DNA of 64,000 nucleotides from Cellvibrionaceae bacterium AOL6 (GCA_003265435.1 NOXC01000004.1:217533-281532), one strand, 5' to 3'; positions 18,362-27,487 are shown, counted from the stretch's first letter. The notes: generated from the letters alone by a model not told the origin. Numbers and translations: made by a program.

Positions 18362-19507
18362 CTAGATGCGATCCAAGCGGGCCATCAACTCGACGTGAGG
18401 CGTTTGCGGAAACTGGTCAAGCGGCTGAATTTCCTGCACTTGGTAGCCCGCTTCGACAAAGGCTTGAAGATCCCGGCAAAACGTCGCAAGGTCGCAGGAA
18501 ATGTAAAACACATGCTTGAATCGCGCTTTTTTGTCGAAGAGCCCCGCCTTTTGCTTCAAGCCCTCTCGCGGCGGGTCCAGCAATAAGATGTCCGCATCGC
18601 GTTCCGCGCGAATTAAGCGAGCAAATGCCTCCGCGTCGAACAGATCCACACACAGCGTCCGCACACGCGGGTCTGGTAAAGCCTTCATCAAGGCCACCAG
18701 CGCCGCATCCACCCCTTCCACAGCTGCGACATCACTCACACCACTGTCGAGCAGTACTTCGGTGAAATTGCCACTGCCGCAAAACAGCTCCAAGGCCTTT
18801 TGACGTTCTGGTAACGACGCCAGGTGCTCGGCCAGCCAACGTTTCATACGGGCATTCTGCGAGGCGTTCGCCTGCCGAAAAGGCAAGCGCTCGTTTACCG
18901 ACACCTCTCCGTCTGGCAGCAGGTCGTCCACGTCCAGAGTCACCCACGGCTGGCGTCGCTGTGGACGCCACTGAGGGTTCGGTAATTGCGCTCGCAAACG
19001 CGCCAAGTGCGCCTGGTTGGAGAGATTTAAAATTGAACACGCTTTAATATCGATGAGCTGCTGACTGTTGGCCGCGACATAACCCAAACGCTGGCCATCG
19101 CTCTTAAACTGCGCACGATTGCGATAGGCAAACTCATCATCGGAGGGCCAGATATTCCGCAGTGTCGAACCCAGCTCAAAGCGCTCAAGCGACTGCGCGA
19201 TACGCTGCTGTTTCGCATCAAGCTGCGCCGGATAGGCCACGAATTGCCAGGGACAACCGCCACACTCTTTGTGAGAATGGCCATGATGGGGGCAAGGCGC
19301 GGGGCGACGGTGCGGCGACCACACGGTTAACTCAACGACCCGTGCAAACATCACGCGACCCTTGCTGCCGACAACCCGAAAACGCCCCTCTTCGCCCGGC
19401 CACACACCTGGTACAAACGCCGTACGCCCGCTCGGGTGCGCAACCACGCCCTGGCCGGCACTGGTCACATCGCGGACCACGCCTTCAAATTCACCTTCAG
19501 GTTTCAC
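18362..19507 (-). CDS. RNA m5U methyltransferase, RumA/RlmD-like
   Basis: 381-residue SAM-dependent uracil-5-methyltransferase of the TrmA/RlmC/RlmD family. N-terminal TRAM-like domain (about 1-60), iron-sulfur cysteines (CPHHGHSHKECGGCPW and a later Cys in KACSIL), methyltransferase core with ELFCGSGNFTEVLLDSG, LLDPPREG, and the catalytic Cys in YISCDLATFCRD. Shorter than E. coli RlmD (433), so the exact target uracil is uncertain. GTG start. It sits inside the pentose locus but shows no functional link to it. Confidence 0.85.
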   Translation of the reverse strand: MKPEGEFEGVVRDVTSAGQGVVAHPSGRTAFVPGVWPGEEGRFRVVGSKGRVMFARVVELTVWSPHRRPAPCPHHGHSHKECGGCPWQFVAYPAQLDAKQQRIAQSLERFELGSTLRNIWPSDDEFAYRNRAQFKSDGQRLGYVAANSQQLIDIKACSILNLSNQAHLARLRAQLPNPQWRPQRRQPWVTLDVDDLLPDGEVSVNERLPFRQANASQNARMKRWLAEHLASLPERQKALELFCGSGNFTEVLLDSGVSDVAAVEGVDAALVALMKALPDPRVRTLCVDLFDAEAFARLIRAERDADILLLDPPREGLKQKAGLFDKKARFKHVFYISCDLATFCRDLQAFVEAGYQVQEIQPLDQFPQTPHVELMARLDRI

Positions 19508-19542
19508 TGCTTATACTCCGGAGCCGGTGCACGTGCCGAGGC

Positions 19543-20271
19543 CTAGACTTCAAACGAAAAACCCTGGCTACAGAGCTGCTCATAGATTGCGGCGTCAAAG
19601 CGATACAGGCTTGCCGCTCGGTGGGCCACACCCTGCTGTTTTTCGTTACAGGGGACGAGCAAATTCATTTTCATCATTTTGCGGCGGAAGTTCGGCTTAT
19701 CGATGGCCGTTTCCAAGATGGCCTCGTAGAGCTGCTGGAGCTGCAACAAGGTGAACTTTTCCGGCAACAGGTTAAAGCCAACAGGCTCGTGCCGCACCTT
19801 GTACTTCAAGCGCTGGATACCTTCACGCAGTACTTCTTCATGATCGTAGATCAGATCTGGCAAGTCTTTGACCGAAAACCACTGCGCCTCATCGGCTGTA
19901 AATCCGGCCTTAAGACTGCGGTAGTGTTCCGCACTGACCAACGCATAGTAGGCAATCGTGATGACCCGCTCGGTAGGAAACCGATCAACCTTGCCGAAGG
20001 TCTTCAACTGCTCCAGATACACATTTTCGATACCGGTGAGGTCCCGCAAAAGGCGAATGGCGGCATCGCGCAGGTTTTCGTCGCGATAAATCCAGCCCCC
20101 CGGCAACCCCCACTGCCCCTGGCGTATGCCCTCGCCATGGCGAACCAAAAGCACGCGTAAGCTGTCGCGTTCAAGACCGAAGATGACGTTATCAATCGTC
20201 ACCGTTTCGATCACATCGCGTGGGGAGTTCAAAGGTTCCACATGGCTGTAACTGGACTGTTCGTTGGACAT
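19543..20271 (-). CDS. Nudix-domain/winged-helix transcriptional regulator (NrtR-like), paralog 2, divergent from xylA
   Basis: 242 residues with the same plan as the regulator at 14105: Nudix fold with a degenerate box (GGWIYRDENLRDAAIR then LLRDLTG, no REXXEE) and a C-terminal winged helix (KFTLLQLQQLYEAIL, DKPNFRRKM, ASLYRFD). The near-identical DNA-binding segments predict that both paralogs bind the same 15-bp palindrome; one lies at 20394 in the shared 283-bp region with xylA. The divergent position suggests a local xylose regulator. The effector may be a pentose or its phosphate; this is inference. Confidence 0.87.
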   Translation of the reverse strand: MSNEQSSYSHVEPLNSPRDVIETVTIDNVIFGLERDSLRVLLVRHGEGIRQGQWGLPGGWIYRDENLRDAAIRLLRDLTGIENVYLEQLKTFGKVDRFPTERVITIAYYALVSAEHYRSLKAGFTADEAQWFSVKDLPDLIYDHEEVLREGIQRLKYKVRHEPVGFNLLPEKFTLLQLQQLYEAILETAIDKPNFRRKMMKMNLLVPCNEKQQGVAHRAASLYRFDAAIYEQLCSQGFSFEV

Positions 20272-20393
20272 GGTCGTGCTTACTCAATCAAATCAAGTGA
20301 AAAAATATATACGTTTTGGCACGCATTTACCAAATTCACTGCACTCTGTCGTGCATCTCATGAGCAATTGGCACTGGAACACACGAATTGATG

Positions 20394-20408
20394 TAGTCAA
20401 TTTGACTA
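20394..20408. promoter_or_regulatory. Nudix-regulator operator between regulator 2 and xylA
   Basis: Perfect 6-3-6 palindrome TAGTCA-ATT-TGACTA. It lies 146 bp before the xylA ATG and 122 bp before the regulator ATG, placed to control both divergent transcripts. The rest of 20272-20554 is AT-rich near the regulator start; no further site is seen. Confidence 0.65.
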
Positions 20409-20554
20409 TCTAGTGTTATGCTGCGCGCAAGTCACTGAGGTGACCCTGCCCAAATAGCCTCACGGCCGTGACGGCAGCGAAATTTGCGTGATCCAGGTGC
20501 CATCAACCCATCACGACATCGACTTCTTAACCATAACAATGAGCAGGATTCAAA

Positions 20555-21880
20555 ATGGCATATTTTGAAGGCATCGAAAAAATCCAATATGAAGGCCGAG
20601 ATAGCACATCGCCGCTCGCCTTCCGACACTACGACGAAAACAAAGTCGTCCTCGGCAAAACGCTGAAAGAACATCTGCGCTTCGCGGTGTGCTACTGGCA
20701 CAACTTCTGTTGGGAAGGCAAAGACGTCTTCGGCATGGGTGAAGGCACCTTTTATCGCCCGTGGCACCGCGCCGACGCGGACCCGATGACCCTGGCCCGT
20801 GAAAAAATGGACGTTGCGTTCGAGTTTTTCACCAAGCTGGGCGCGCCCTTCTGGTGCTGGCACGACTATGACATCGCTCCCGAAGGCAAGACCATCGCCG
20901 AGAGTCGCGATAATTTCGCGGCGATGATTGATTTAGCCGAACAAAAGCAGGAAGAGACGGGCATGAAGCTCCTTTGGGGTACCGCCAACGCCTTTTCCAA
21001 CCCACGATACATGTGCGGTGCCGCCACGAACCCGAACCCCGAAGTCTTCGCCTACGCGGCGTCGCAGGTACAAAACGCGATGGACGCGACGCATCGTCTC
21101 GGCGGTGACAACTACGTACTGTGGGGCGGTCGTGAGGGGTATCAAACCCTGCTGAACACCGATATCGGTCAGGAATCCGAGCAGTTCGGACGCTTTTTGC
21201 AAATGGTGGTCGAACATAAACACAAAATCGGATTCAAAGGGACGATTCTGATCGAACCCAAGCCTCAAGAGCCAACCAAGCACCAGTACGACTACGACAG
21301 CGCCACGGTCTATGGCTTCTTGCAGCGTTTCGGCCTGGAGAAAGAAATCAAGGTCAACATCGAAGTCAACCACGCCACTCTTGCCGGACACAGTTTTGAA
21401 CACGAAATGGCGGTAGCGGGCTCACTCGGCATCCTCGGCTCCATCGACGCAAACCGCGGCGACTATCAGAACGGTTGGGATACAGACCAGTTCCCGAATA
21501 GCGTGGAAGAAATGACTCTCGGTATTTACGAGATCATCAAATACGGCGGCCTCGGGAATGGCGGCTTCAACTTTGACACCAAGGTGCGTCGTGAGTCCGT
21601 GGACCCCGCAGACCTGTTCCACGGGCATGTCGGTGCCATGGATGTGATCGCGCTGGCCTTTGAAAAAGCGGCTGAACTGCACGAGACGCAAGCGCTGAAG
21701 CAGATCGTCGATCAACGCTACGCCGGCTGGAAAGAAGGCATCGGTGCCGACATTCTTGCAGGCAAGTACACGCTGGCCGACCTGTCCGCCTGGGCCGTCG
21801 ACAACGGTATCGATCCGCGCCCCGTCTCTGGCCAGCAGGAGTTGCTCGAAAACATCGTCAACCGCGTGATCTACAAGTAA
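20555..21880 (+). CDS. xylA: Xylose isomerase
   Basis: Converts D-xylose to D-xylulose in the cytoplasm using two divalent metal ions. 441 residues, the long (class II) form. Motifs: [13 protein letters not shown] with the catalytic His, the [18 protein letters not shown] metal and substrate region, [15 protein letters not shown], and [20 protein letters not shown] near the second metal site. A GCAGGA ribosome-binding site precedes the ATG. No xylulokinase gene follows, so the next step must be encoded elsewhere. Expression is probably set by the operator at 20394. Confidence 0.97.
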   Translation: MAYFEGIEKIQYEGRDSTSPLAFRHYDENKVVLGKTLKEHLRFAVCYWHNFCWEGKDVFGMGEGTFYRPWHRADADPMTLAREKMDVAFEFFTKLGAPFWCWHDYDIAPEGKTIAESRDNFAAMIDLAEQKQEETGMKLLWGTANAFSNPRYMCGAATNPNPEVFAYAASQVQNAMDATHRLGGDNYVLWGGREGYQTLLNTDIGQESEQFGRFLQMVVEHKHKIGFKGTILIEPKPQEPTKHQYDYDSATVYGFLQRFGLEKEIKVNIEVNHATLAGHSFEHEMAVAGSLGILGSIDANRGDYQNGWDTDQFPNSVEEMTLGIYEIIKYGGLGNGGFNFDTKVRRESVDPADLFHGHVGAMDVIALAFEKAAELHETQALKQIVDQRYAGWKEGIGADILAGKYTLADLSAWAVDNGIDPRPVSGQQELLENIVNRVIYK

Positions 21881-21889
21881 GCTCCCCCA

Positions 21890-21913
21890 CCCGGTGGCGG
21901 TTCAGCCGCCGGG
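21890..21913 (+). terminator. Hairpin after xylA
   Basis: 9-bp GC-rich stem CCCGGTGGC/GCCGCCGGG (one G-T pair) with a 6-base loop, 9 bases after the xylA stop. Only TTCT follows, so termination may be weak. Confidence 0.5.
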
Positions 21914-21975
21914 TTCTCCCCCACGTGTCGAACTGCTAAGCTGTAGCCCCTCTCACTGACAGGCCAAGGCTGGTT

Positions 21976-22740
21976 TTGCGCGTACTTTTACTTCTTTTCT
22001 GTTTCTTCAGCCTGCCGGGATTCGCGCAACGCTATGAGCTGCTTGACACGGCGGCGTTTGACTCCCGCGTGTTTACGCAGGGCTTTCTATGGCGAGCACC
22101 GCACTTCCTGATCTCCAGTGGCGGCTATGGTCGTTCGTTTATTGCCAAAATGACCGAAGATAACGAGCTGCTCATGCCCACTACCCTGCCCCGTTCAATT
22201 TTTGCCGAAGGTATGACCGAGCTGAACGGACGCGTTTACCTGCTGAGTTGGCGCGAACAACAGGCTTTTGTACTCGATGCCGAGACCTTTAAGCCCGTGC
22301 AACGCTTTCGCTACGACGGTGAAGGCTGGGGGCTCACCGACGACGGTACCCAGCTGATCATGAGCGATGGCACGCACCGACTCCGTTTTTACGACCCACA
22401 GAACTTTTCACTGTTGAAGACGGTAGAGGTACGGCATAACGGGCGACCGCTCAAACACATTAACGAATTGGAATACGCTCAAGGCAGTGTCTGGGCGAAC
22501 ATCTGGCAAAGTGATCTGATATACCGCATTGCTCCCGAAAGTGGTGAAGTGCTGGATGTGTGGGACCTCTCCGACTTGCGCACAGCACTCGGCCCGCTCC
22601 ACCGCGAAGCCGTGCTAAATGGGATCGCTTGGGTAGAACAGCAAAACGCCTTCTGGGTGACCGGAAAGCTCTGGCCAAAACGCTTTCTCGTGCGTTTCCA
22701 CTCTCAGCCGCTCGACGCGGCCGCTGCGAGTGTGCCGTAA
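21976..22740 (+). CDS. Glutaminyl-peptide cyclotransferase (glutamine cyclotransferase family), secreted
   Basis: 254 residues with a signal peptide (LRVLLLLFCFFSLPGFA). Matches the plant/bacterial five-bladed propeller glutamine cyclotransferases, which turn N-terminal Gln into pyroglutamate: FTQGFLW, SGGYGRS, FAEGMTELNGRVYLLSWREQ, WGLTDDGTQLIMSDG, INELEYAQGSVWANIW and LNGIAW. The start is a TTG at 21976, immediately before the hydrophobic signal. It is likely periplasmic. It follows xylA by 95 bases with a hairpin between, so is probably a separate unit. Confidence 0.88.
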   Translation: MRVLLLLFCFFSLPGFAQRYELLDTAAFDSRVFTQGFLWRAPHFLISSGGYGRSFIAKMTEDNELLMPTTLPRSIFAEGMTELNGRVYLLSWREQQAFVLDAETFKPVQRFRYDGEGWGLTDDGTQLIMSDGTHRLRFYDPQNFSLLKTVEVRHNGRPLKHINELEYAQGSVWANIWQSDLIYRIAPESGEVLDVWDLSDLRTALGPLHREAVLNGIAWVEQQNAFWVTGKLWPKRFLVRFHSQPLDAAAASVP

Positions 22741-22836
22741 CACGACCTACGCTAAGAGACGGACTGGCGGCCACAGGTTACAATCCGTACACTACGCGCC
22801 GTTCACGCCCCAGCCACATGACAGACGTGCAAAATC

Positions 22837-24186
22837 ATGCCAACCGAACTTCTTAGCCCTGCAGGCACCCTGAACAGTATGCGCCACGCCTTCGCTTACG
22901 GTGCGGATGCCGTCTATGCCGGCCAACCTCGCTACAGCCTTCGCGTACGCAATAACGAATTCAACAAGCTGGAAAACATCGCTGCCGCCATAGAAGAAGC
23001 CCATGGGCTGGGCAAAAAGTTTTATCTCACCAGCAATGTCTCACCGCACAACGATAAAGTGCGGAGCTATATTCGCGACCTCGAACCCGTCATCGAGATG
23101 CGCCCCGATGCGCTTATCATGGCCGACCCTGGCTTAATTATGCTGGTACGCGAGCGCTGGCCAGAACAGGAAGTGCACCTGAGCGTACAAGCCAATGCGG
23201 TGAACTACGCCAGCGTACGTTTCTGGGCCAACAACGGGGTGCGCCGCGTGATCCTTTCTCGGGAGCTGTCCATTGATGAAATTGCCGAAATCCGCCAGCA
23301 ATGCCCCGATGTCGAGTTGGAAGTGTTCGTCCACGGCGCGCTGTGCATCGCCTACTCGGGCCGCTGCCTGCTCAGCGGCTATATGACCCACCGCGACCCG
23401 AATCAGGGAGCCTGCACCAACTCCTGTCGCTGGGAGTACAACGTGCATGATGCGGAGGAAGATGCGACAGGCGATTTAATCGCCACTTCCAAAGCAGAGC
23501 AATGGCAACCCGAGGACGAAGTAAAGCCGGTGCTCCTTCAGGAAAAGAATCGCCCCGGCGAATACATGCCCGCCTACGAAGACGAACACGGCACCTACAT
23601 CATGAATTCAAAAGACCTGCGCGCCGTGCAACATGTTCAACGCCTGGTCGAAATCGGGGTCAGCTCGCTGAAAATCGAAGGCCGCACCAAATCTCACTAC
23701 TACGTGGCGCGCACCGCGCAGATTTATCGTGCAGCGATTGATGCGGCGGAACGAGGCGAAGCATTTGATAAGCGCTGGATGGTCGAACTCGATCATCTTG
23801 CCAACCGCGGCTACACCGAGGGCTTCTATCGCCGACATGTCCCGAATGAGTACCAGAACTACACTCAGGGCGTCTCTATGAATGCCAATCAGCAATTCGT
23901 GGGAGAGGTCTTCGCCATTGATGCCGAGCGGCGTACCATCACAATTGACGTTAAAAACCGTTTTGAGCGCGGCGATCAAATGCAGCTCATTACGCCGGAA
24001 GGCAACGTCCCATTCACACTCAACACACTGATCGATCGACACGGTGAGCACGTGGAAGAGGCACCCGGCTCTGGGCACCGCATGCGTATCCCATTCGATT
24101 GCATCCCCCGTAGCGACCTGCTCAACGACAACAGCCTTCGCTTCGGGTTGCTGATGCGCTACCTCCCAGAGCACGCGGCGTCGTAG
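22837..24186 (+). CDS. trhP: U32-family tRNA hydroxylation protein TrhP (YegQ)
   Basis: 449 residues. The peptidase-U32 signature is clear (EVFVHGALCIAYSGRCLLSGY), with further cysteines in GACTNSCRWEY. It matches the long YegQ form, now known in E. coli as TrhP, needed for prephenate-dependent hydroxylation of U34 in some tRNAs on the way to cmo5U. No sign of a true protease active site. Single gene; the 96-base upstream gap shows no distinctive element. Confidence 0.88.
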   Translation: MPTELLSPAGTLNSMRHAFAYGADAVYAGQPRYSLRVRNNEFNKLENIAAAIEEAHGLGKKFYLTSNVSPHNDKVRSYIRDLEPVIEMRPDALIMADPGLIMLVRERWPEQEVHLSVQANAVNYASVRFWANNGVRRVILSRELSIDEIAEIRQQCPDVELEVFVHGALCIAYSGRCLLSGYMTHRDPNQGACTNSCRWEYNVHDAEEDATGDLIATSKAEQWQPEDEVKPVLLQEKNRPGEYMPAYEDEHGTYIMNSKDLRAVQHVQRLVEIGVSSLKIEGRTKSHYYVARTAQIYRAAIDAAERGEAFDKRWMVELDHLANRGYTEGFYRRHVPNEYQNYTQGVSMNANQQFVGEVFAIDAERRTITIDVKNRFERGDQMQLITPEGNVPFTLNTLIDRHGEHVEEAPGSGHRMRIPFDCIPRSDLLNDNSLRFGLLMRYLPEHAAS

Positions 24187-24313
24187 CGCGATGAAGCAAA
24201 TTAAGCGCGCACGTCACCGTGCTTCTCGTGTAATCTGAAGCTTGAAAGTATGCGCTATACTGCGCGAACGGAATCGGCCCCCAAGCCTATAAACACGCGA
24301 GAAGCCTTGAACC

Positions 24314-25048
24314 ATGAGCGCCCAGCCATTCAGCACACACTGTAGTCACTCTCAGCACGCACATTGTTCAGACTGCCGCCTCGCTGGAATTTGCCTGCCA
24401 ATCAGCCTCGAAATCAGCGACATTGACCGCCTGAACGAAATCATCAGCCGCGGCCGCCCCCTGCAAAAACGTGATTACCTTTATCGTTCTGGCGACCCAT
24501 TTCATTCTGTCTTTGCCCTGCGATCTGGCGCCATTAAAACTGTGAAGGTCACGGAAGACGGACTCGAGCAAGTCACCGGGTTCCATCTGCCGGGCGAGAT
24601 TATTGGCATCGACGGTCTTGCGACGAACACACATAACAATAGTGCTGTCGCGCTGGACACCTCGGCGATTTGCGAAATACCGTTCCACCGACTAGAAGAA
24701 CTCAGCGTACGCGTCCCCAGTCTGCAGCGTCGCTTCTTTCAGATTATGAGCAAAGAAATCGCGGAGGATCAGGCGCTGATCACATTGATCAGTAAAAACA
24801 GCGCCGAAGAGCGCATCGCTGCACTTCTACTTAGCCTTTCCGCACGTAACCACAACCGCGGCCTCTCTGCCGACAACTTCACCCTGCCCATGTCGCGTGC
24901 GGATATTGGAAACTACCTCGGCCTGACCATAGAAACCGTCAGCAGAATATTTACCCGACTCCACAAAAACGGCATTATTCTGCTCGATAAGAAACAGGTC
25001 ACCATACTGGATGCCGCACGCCTGAAAACAACGAGCCAGGCACCCTAG
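24314..25048 (+). CDS. fnr: FNR/ANR-type oxygen-sensing transcription regulator
   Basis: 244-residue Crp/Fnr protein. The four cluster ligands are spaced as in E. coli FNR: Cys18, Cys21, Cys27 and Cys120 (E. coli 20, 23, 29 and 122), for an oxygen-labile [4Fe-4S] cluster. Cyclic-nucleotide-like beta-roll (about 45-135), dimer helix, and helix-turn-helix with recognition helix ETVSRIF (Glu and Arg for TTGAT half-sites). Probably the master switch for low-oxygen metabolism. The gene downstream (DUF4202) starts 29 bases later, so may be cotranscribed. I found no FNR box in the upstream gap. Confidence 0.93.
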   Translation: MSAQPFSTHCSHSQHAHCSDCRLAGICLPISLEISDIDRLNEIISRGRPLQKRDYLYRSGDPFHSVFALRSGAIKTVKVTEDGLEQVTGFHLPGEIIGIDGLATNTHNNSAVALDTSAICEIPFHRLEELSVRVPSLQRRFFQIMSKEIAEDQALITLISKNSAEERIAALLLSLSARNHNRGLSADNFTLPMSRADIGNYLGLTIETVSRIFTRLHKNGIILLDKKQVTILDAARLKTTSQAP

Positions 25049-25077
25049 CCCGGCAAGCCCCCGCGAGAGACGACACA

Positions 25078-25668
25078 ATGACAGACCCGGTAAGCACTAC
25101 CATTGCCTTAATTGATGAAGCCAACGCAAAGGACCCAAACCAGGAGCCCGATGCCAGCGGCACCCTGGTAGCCAAAGAGCGTTTGTATTCAGAACGAATG
25201 AGCGAATGGCTCGAACGATTCGAGCCCGAAGCCTCCGACGCCCTTAAAATCGCTGCACGCGCGCAACATATTGAGCGCTGGACATCCCCCCGCAGTGACT
25301 ACCCCGAAGGCCGCTCCGGCTACAAGAAATGGCGCGCAAATCTTGGCCTCTATCACGCGCAACGCACCGGTGAGCTTATGGAACAAGCCGGCTGTGATGA
25401 CGCCCTCATCGACCGTGTGAAATACCTACTGCAGAAACGCAGCCTGAAACGCGATACCGAGACCCAGTGCCTTGAGGATGTGATTTGTCTCGTCTTTCTT
25501 GACTATTACATCGACGACTTCGCCACCAAACACGACGAGCCAAAGCTGATCGACATCATCCAGAAAACCTGGGCAAAGATGTCGGAGAAAGGGCACGCCG
25601 CCGCGCTCAATGATGTGCAATATGAACCTGGCGTATTGGCACTCATTCAAAAAGCCCTCTCTGCATGA
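25078..25668 (+). CDS. DUF4202 domain-containing protein
   Basis: 196 residues matching the DUF4202 family (ARAQHIERWTSPRSDYPEGR, LGLYHAQRTGELM, DVICLVFLDYYIDDF). Conserved His residues in the helical body suggest an HD-like metal fold, but no activity is known. It follows fnr by 29 bases and ends at the hairpin at 25680, so an fnr-DUF4202 operon is likely. Confidence 0.82.
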   Translation: MTDPVSTTIALIDEANAKDPNQEPDASGTLVAKERLYSERMSEWLERFEPEASDALKIAARAQHIERWTSPRSDYPEGRSGYKKWRANLGLYHAQRTGELMEQAGCDDALIDRVKYLLQKRSLKRDTETQCLEDVICLVFLDYYIDDFATKHDEPKLIDIIQKTWAKMSEKGHAAALNDVQYEPGVLALIQKALSA

Positions 25669-25679
25669 CAACCGAACAA

Positions 25680-25712
25680 GGGCACCCGCACGTGCCCTAT
25701 TACTTTTTGAAA
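25680..25712 (+). terminator. Terminator after DUF4202
   Basis: Stem GGGCAC/GTGCCC with a 6-base loop (25680-25697), followed by TATTACTTTTT. Placed 11 bases after the stop. Confidence 0.6.
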
Positions 25713-25771
25713 TAAAAATACTTTATTCAGAACATATTGTTTGGGAAGGCACAGAATCCCTTCTTTAGGTG

Positions 25772-25800
25772 TTGACACACGCCACTAGCAGGATTTAAAT
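25772..25800 (+). promoter_or_regulatory. Promoter of the small secreted protein gene
   Basis: TTGACA (25772-25777), 17-bp spacer, TTAAAT (25795-25800). The expected leader of about 50 nt contains a 6-bp inverted repeat AGAACT/AGTTCT (25801-25825) and AT-rich sequence before the start. Confidence 0.55.
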
Positions 25801-25857
25801 AGAACTGCTATCGGAAAAAAGTTCTAAAAATATAAAAACTCAAGGCGGAAACGTTCT

Positions 25858-26394
25858 ATGAAACTGTTGACTGCGCTATCCGGGATCCTGTTTATCTTTT
25901 GCTCGCCGTTCGCGCTGGCCTGTACCGACGAAGCCTGCAAGCGCGAAGCTGCAGAAGCCAAAAACAATGTGACATACCCAGGTTATCTCACCTGGAAATA
26001 TTGCGACACACTCAAGCTCGATTTTATGACTGTGGACGTACAAAGTCTGGAGGACTACAGCTCCAAGCATTTCAGTACGCAGTATAAAGGGCCGATCAAG
26101 AACATCATCCAGATGATCGATCAGCGCAAAGAGTGGCTCGCAGAGTGTGATACGTATTTGAGCGCCACACGTGACGAGCGAATTTTCTACGACAAGGCCA
26201 CCACCGACAAAGTCTTTGCAGAGATGGATATCGTCACTAAAGAGCTCAACGACATCGTGGGCGGCGTAACCTACTCCTCGTCCACCGGTGACGAAACTCA
26301 AGCCATTGTCGAAGAGAAATTCGATGCCTTGTTCCGTGTCGTCGATAATCACAAAAACCTGATGCATCTGAAGGGCAAATACGTCTATCAGTAA
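25858..26394 (+). CDS. Small secreted protein of unknown function
   Basis: 178 residues: signal peptide (MKLLTALSGILFIFCSPFALA) and a mature part of about 157 residues with four Cys (two close together in CTDEAC, then near residues 49 and 98), which could form disulfides in the periplasm. It is rich in charged helical segments and has no recognised domain. A good sigma-70 promoter, its own terminator and a GGCGGAAAC leader make it a single, probably well-expressed gene. Confidence 0.7.
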   Translation: MKLLTALSGILFIFCSPFALACTDEACKREAAEAKNNVTYPGYLTWKYCDTLKLDFMTVDVQSLEDYSSKHFSTQYKGPIKNIIQMIDQRKEWLAECDTYLSATRDERIFYDKATTDKVFAEMDIVTKELNDIVGGVTYSSSTGDETQAIVEEKFDALFRVVDNHKNLMHLKGKYVYQ

Positions 26395-26413
26395 GACCGC
26401 CCCCTCAGTGAAT

Positions 26414-26446
26414 GCGCCGCGACAGACGCGGCGCTCTTCCTTTTTT
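26414..26446 (+). terminator. Rho-independent terminator of the secreted-protein gene
   Basis: 8-bp stem GCGCCGCG/CGCGGCGC with an ACAGA loop (26414-26434), then TCTTCCTTTTTT. Confidence 0.82.
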
Positions 26447-26497
26447 CCCCTTCCCTGATAGCATACGCCTCCCCACTCACTAGACGAGAGTGATCAC

Positions 26498-26512
26498 AGG
26501 AGGCTTCACATT
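26498..26512 (+). promoter_or_regulatory. Consensus ribosome-binding site in front of an AUU start (dusA)
   Basis: AGGAGG (26498-26503), 6-base spacer, then ATT at 26510-26512. No ATG, GTG or TTG lies in frame between this point and the ATG at 26552, and the frame closes at a TAG at 26459 upstream. This decides the dusA start. Confidence 0.7.
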
Positions 26513-27487
26513 CCCAGCTCAAGCCAAGATTGGCGTCTCTGCCTCGCCCCCATGATGGAGTGGTCAGATCGACATTGCCGTTATTTCTGGCGCCTCATGT
26601 CGCGTCATGCCCGCGTCTATACCGAAATGGTCGTGACCGGCGCCCTGCTTCACGGCGACAGAGCACGCTTTCTGAGGTTCAGTGAGGCTGAGCACCCCAT
26701 CGCACTACAGTTAGGTGGCAGCGACCCAGCCGAACTCGCAGACTGCGCTAAAATCGCCGAAGATTGGGGGTACGATGAGGTGAACCTGAACTGTGGCTGC
26801 CCCTCAGACCGTGTTCAACGCGGAAAGATCGGCGCCGTGCTGATGCGTGAACCGGCTTTAGTGGCCGATTGCATCGACGCCATGCAGCGCGCCTGCACCA
26901 TCCCGGTCACCGTTAAGCAGCGCATCGGCGTCGATGAGCTGGACGATTACGAACACATGCGTTATTTCGTCGAGACCGTGGCGCAAACGGGCTGCAAGGT
27001 CTTTATTGTTCACGCACGCAAGGCGTGGCTCAAAGGCTTGAGCCCAAAAGAGAACCGGGAAATTCCCCCTTTGCGCTACGAGTGGGTAGAGGCACTGAAA
27101 CAGGAATTCCCCCACCTCACGATCGTGATTAACGGCGGCATCACCGACCTCGAACAGGCGCAAACCCTGCTCACCCATCTCGATGGCGTCATGGTTGGCC
27201 GCGAGGCCTACAGCAACCCCTATATGCTCGCCTCCGTTGACCAGAGCTTATTCGGTGAAGACACACCTGTTCGCAGCCGAGACGAAATTTTAAACGCCTT
27301 TGTTGACTACTGCCGCGACGAAATCGCGCAAGGCCAACGCCTGCATCATATGAGCCGCCACGTACTCGGGCTGTTTCACGGGCAGGCAGGTGGTCGCCTA
27401 TTTCGACGCTATTTAAGCGAACATGGCGTAAAATCAACAGCCCGTGCAGAAACCCTGCTTGAAGCGGCTGCACAACGCAGGTTATAG
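26510..27487 (+). CDS. dusA: tRNA-dihydrouridine(20/20a) synthase
   Basis: Flavoenzyme reducing U20/U20a in the tRNA D-loop with NADPH. I start it at an ATT (26510), giving 325 residues. The ATG at 26552 would remove the conserved first strand (WRLCLAP) that leads into MMEWSDRHCRYF and binds FMN, and it has no ribosome-binding site, whereas ATT follows AGGAGG by 6 bases. Motifs: LQLGGSDP, NLNCGCPSDRVQRGKIGAVLM with the catalytic Cys, VTVKQRIGVD, VHARKAWLKGLSPKENREIPP and INGGI. AUU starts are rare and IF3-sensitive (known in infC and pcnB). The stop lies just upstream of the transaldolase promoter. Confidence 0.88.
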   Translation: MPSSSQDWRLCLAPMMEWSDRHCRYFWRLMSRHARVYTEMVVTGALLHGDRARFLRFSEAEHPIALQLGGSDPAELADCAKIAEDWGYDEVNLNCGCPSDRVQRGKIGAVLMREPALVADCIDAMQRACTIPVTVKQRIGVDELDDYEHMRYFVETVAQTGCKVFIVHARKAWLKGLSPKENREIPPLRYEWVEALKQEFPHLTIVINGGITDLEQAQTLLTHLDGVMVGREAYSNPYMLASVDQSLFGEDTPVRSRDEILNAFVDYCRDEIAQGQRLHHMSRHVLGLFHGQAGGRLFRRYLSEHGVKSTARAETLLEAAAQRRL

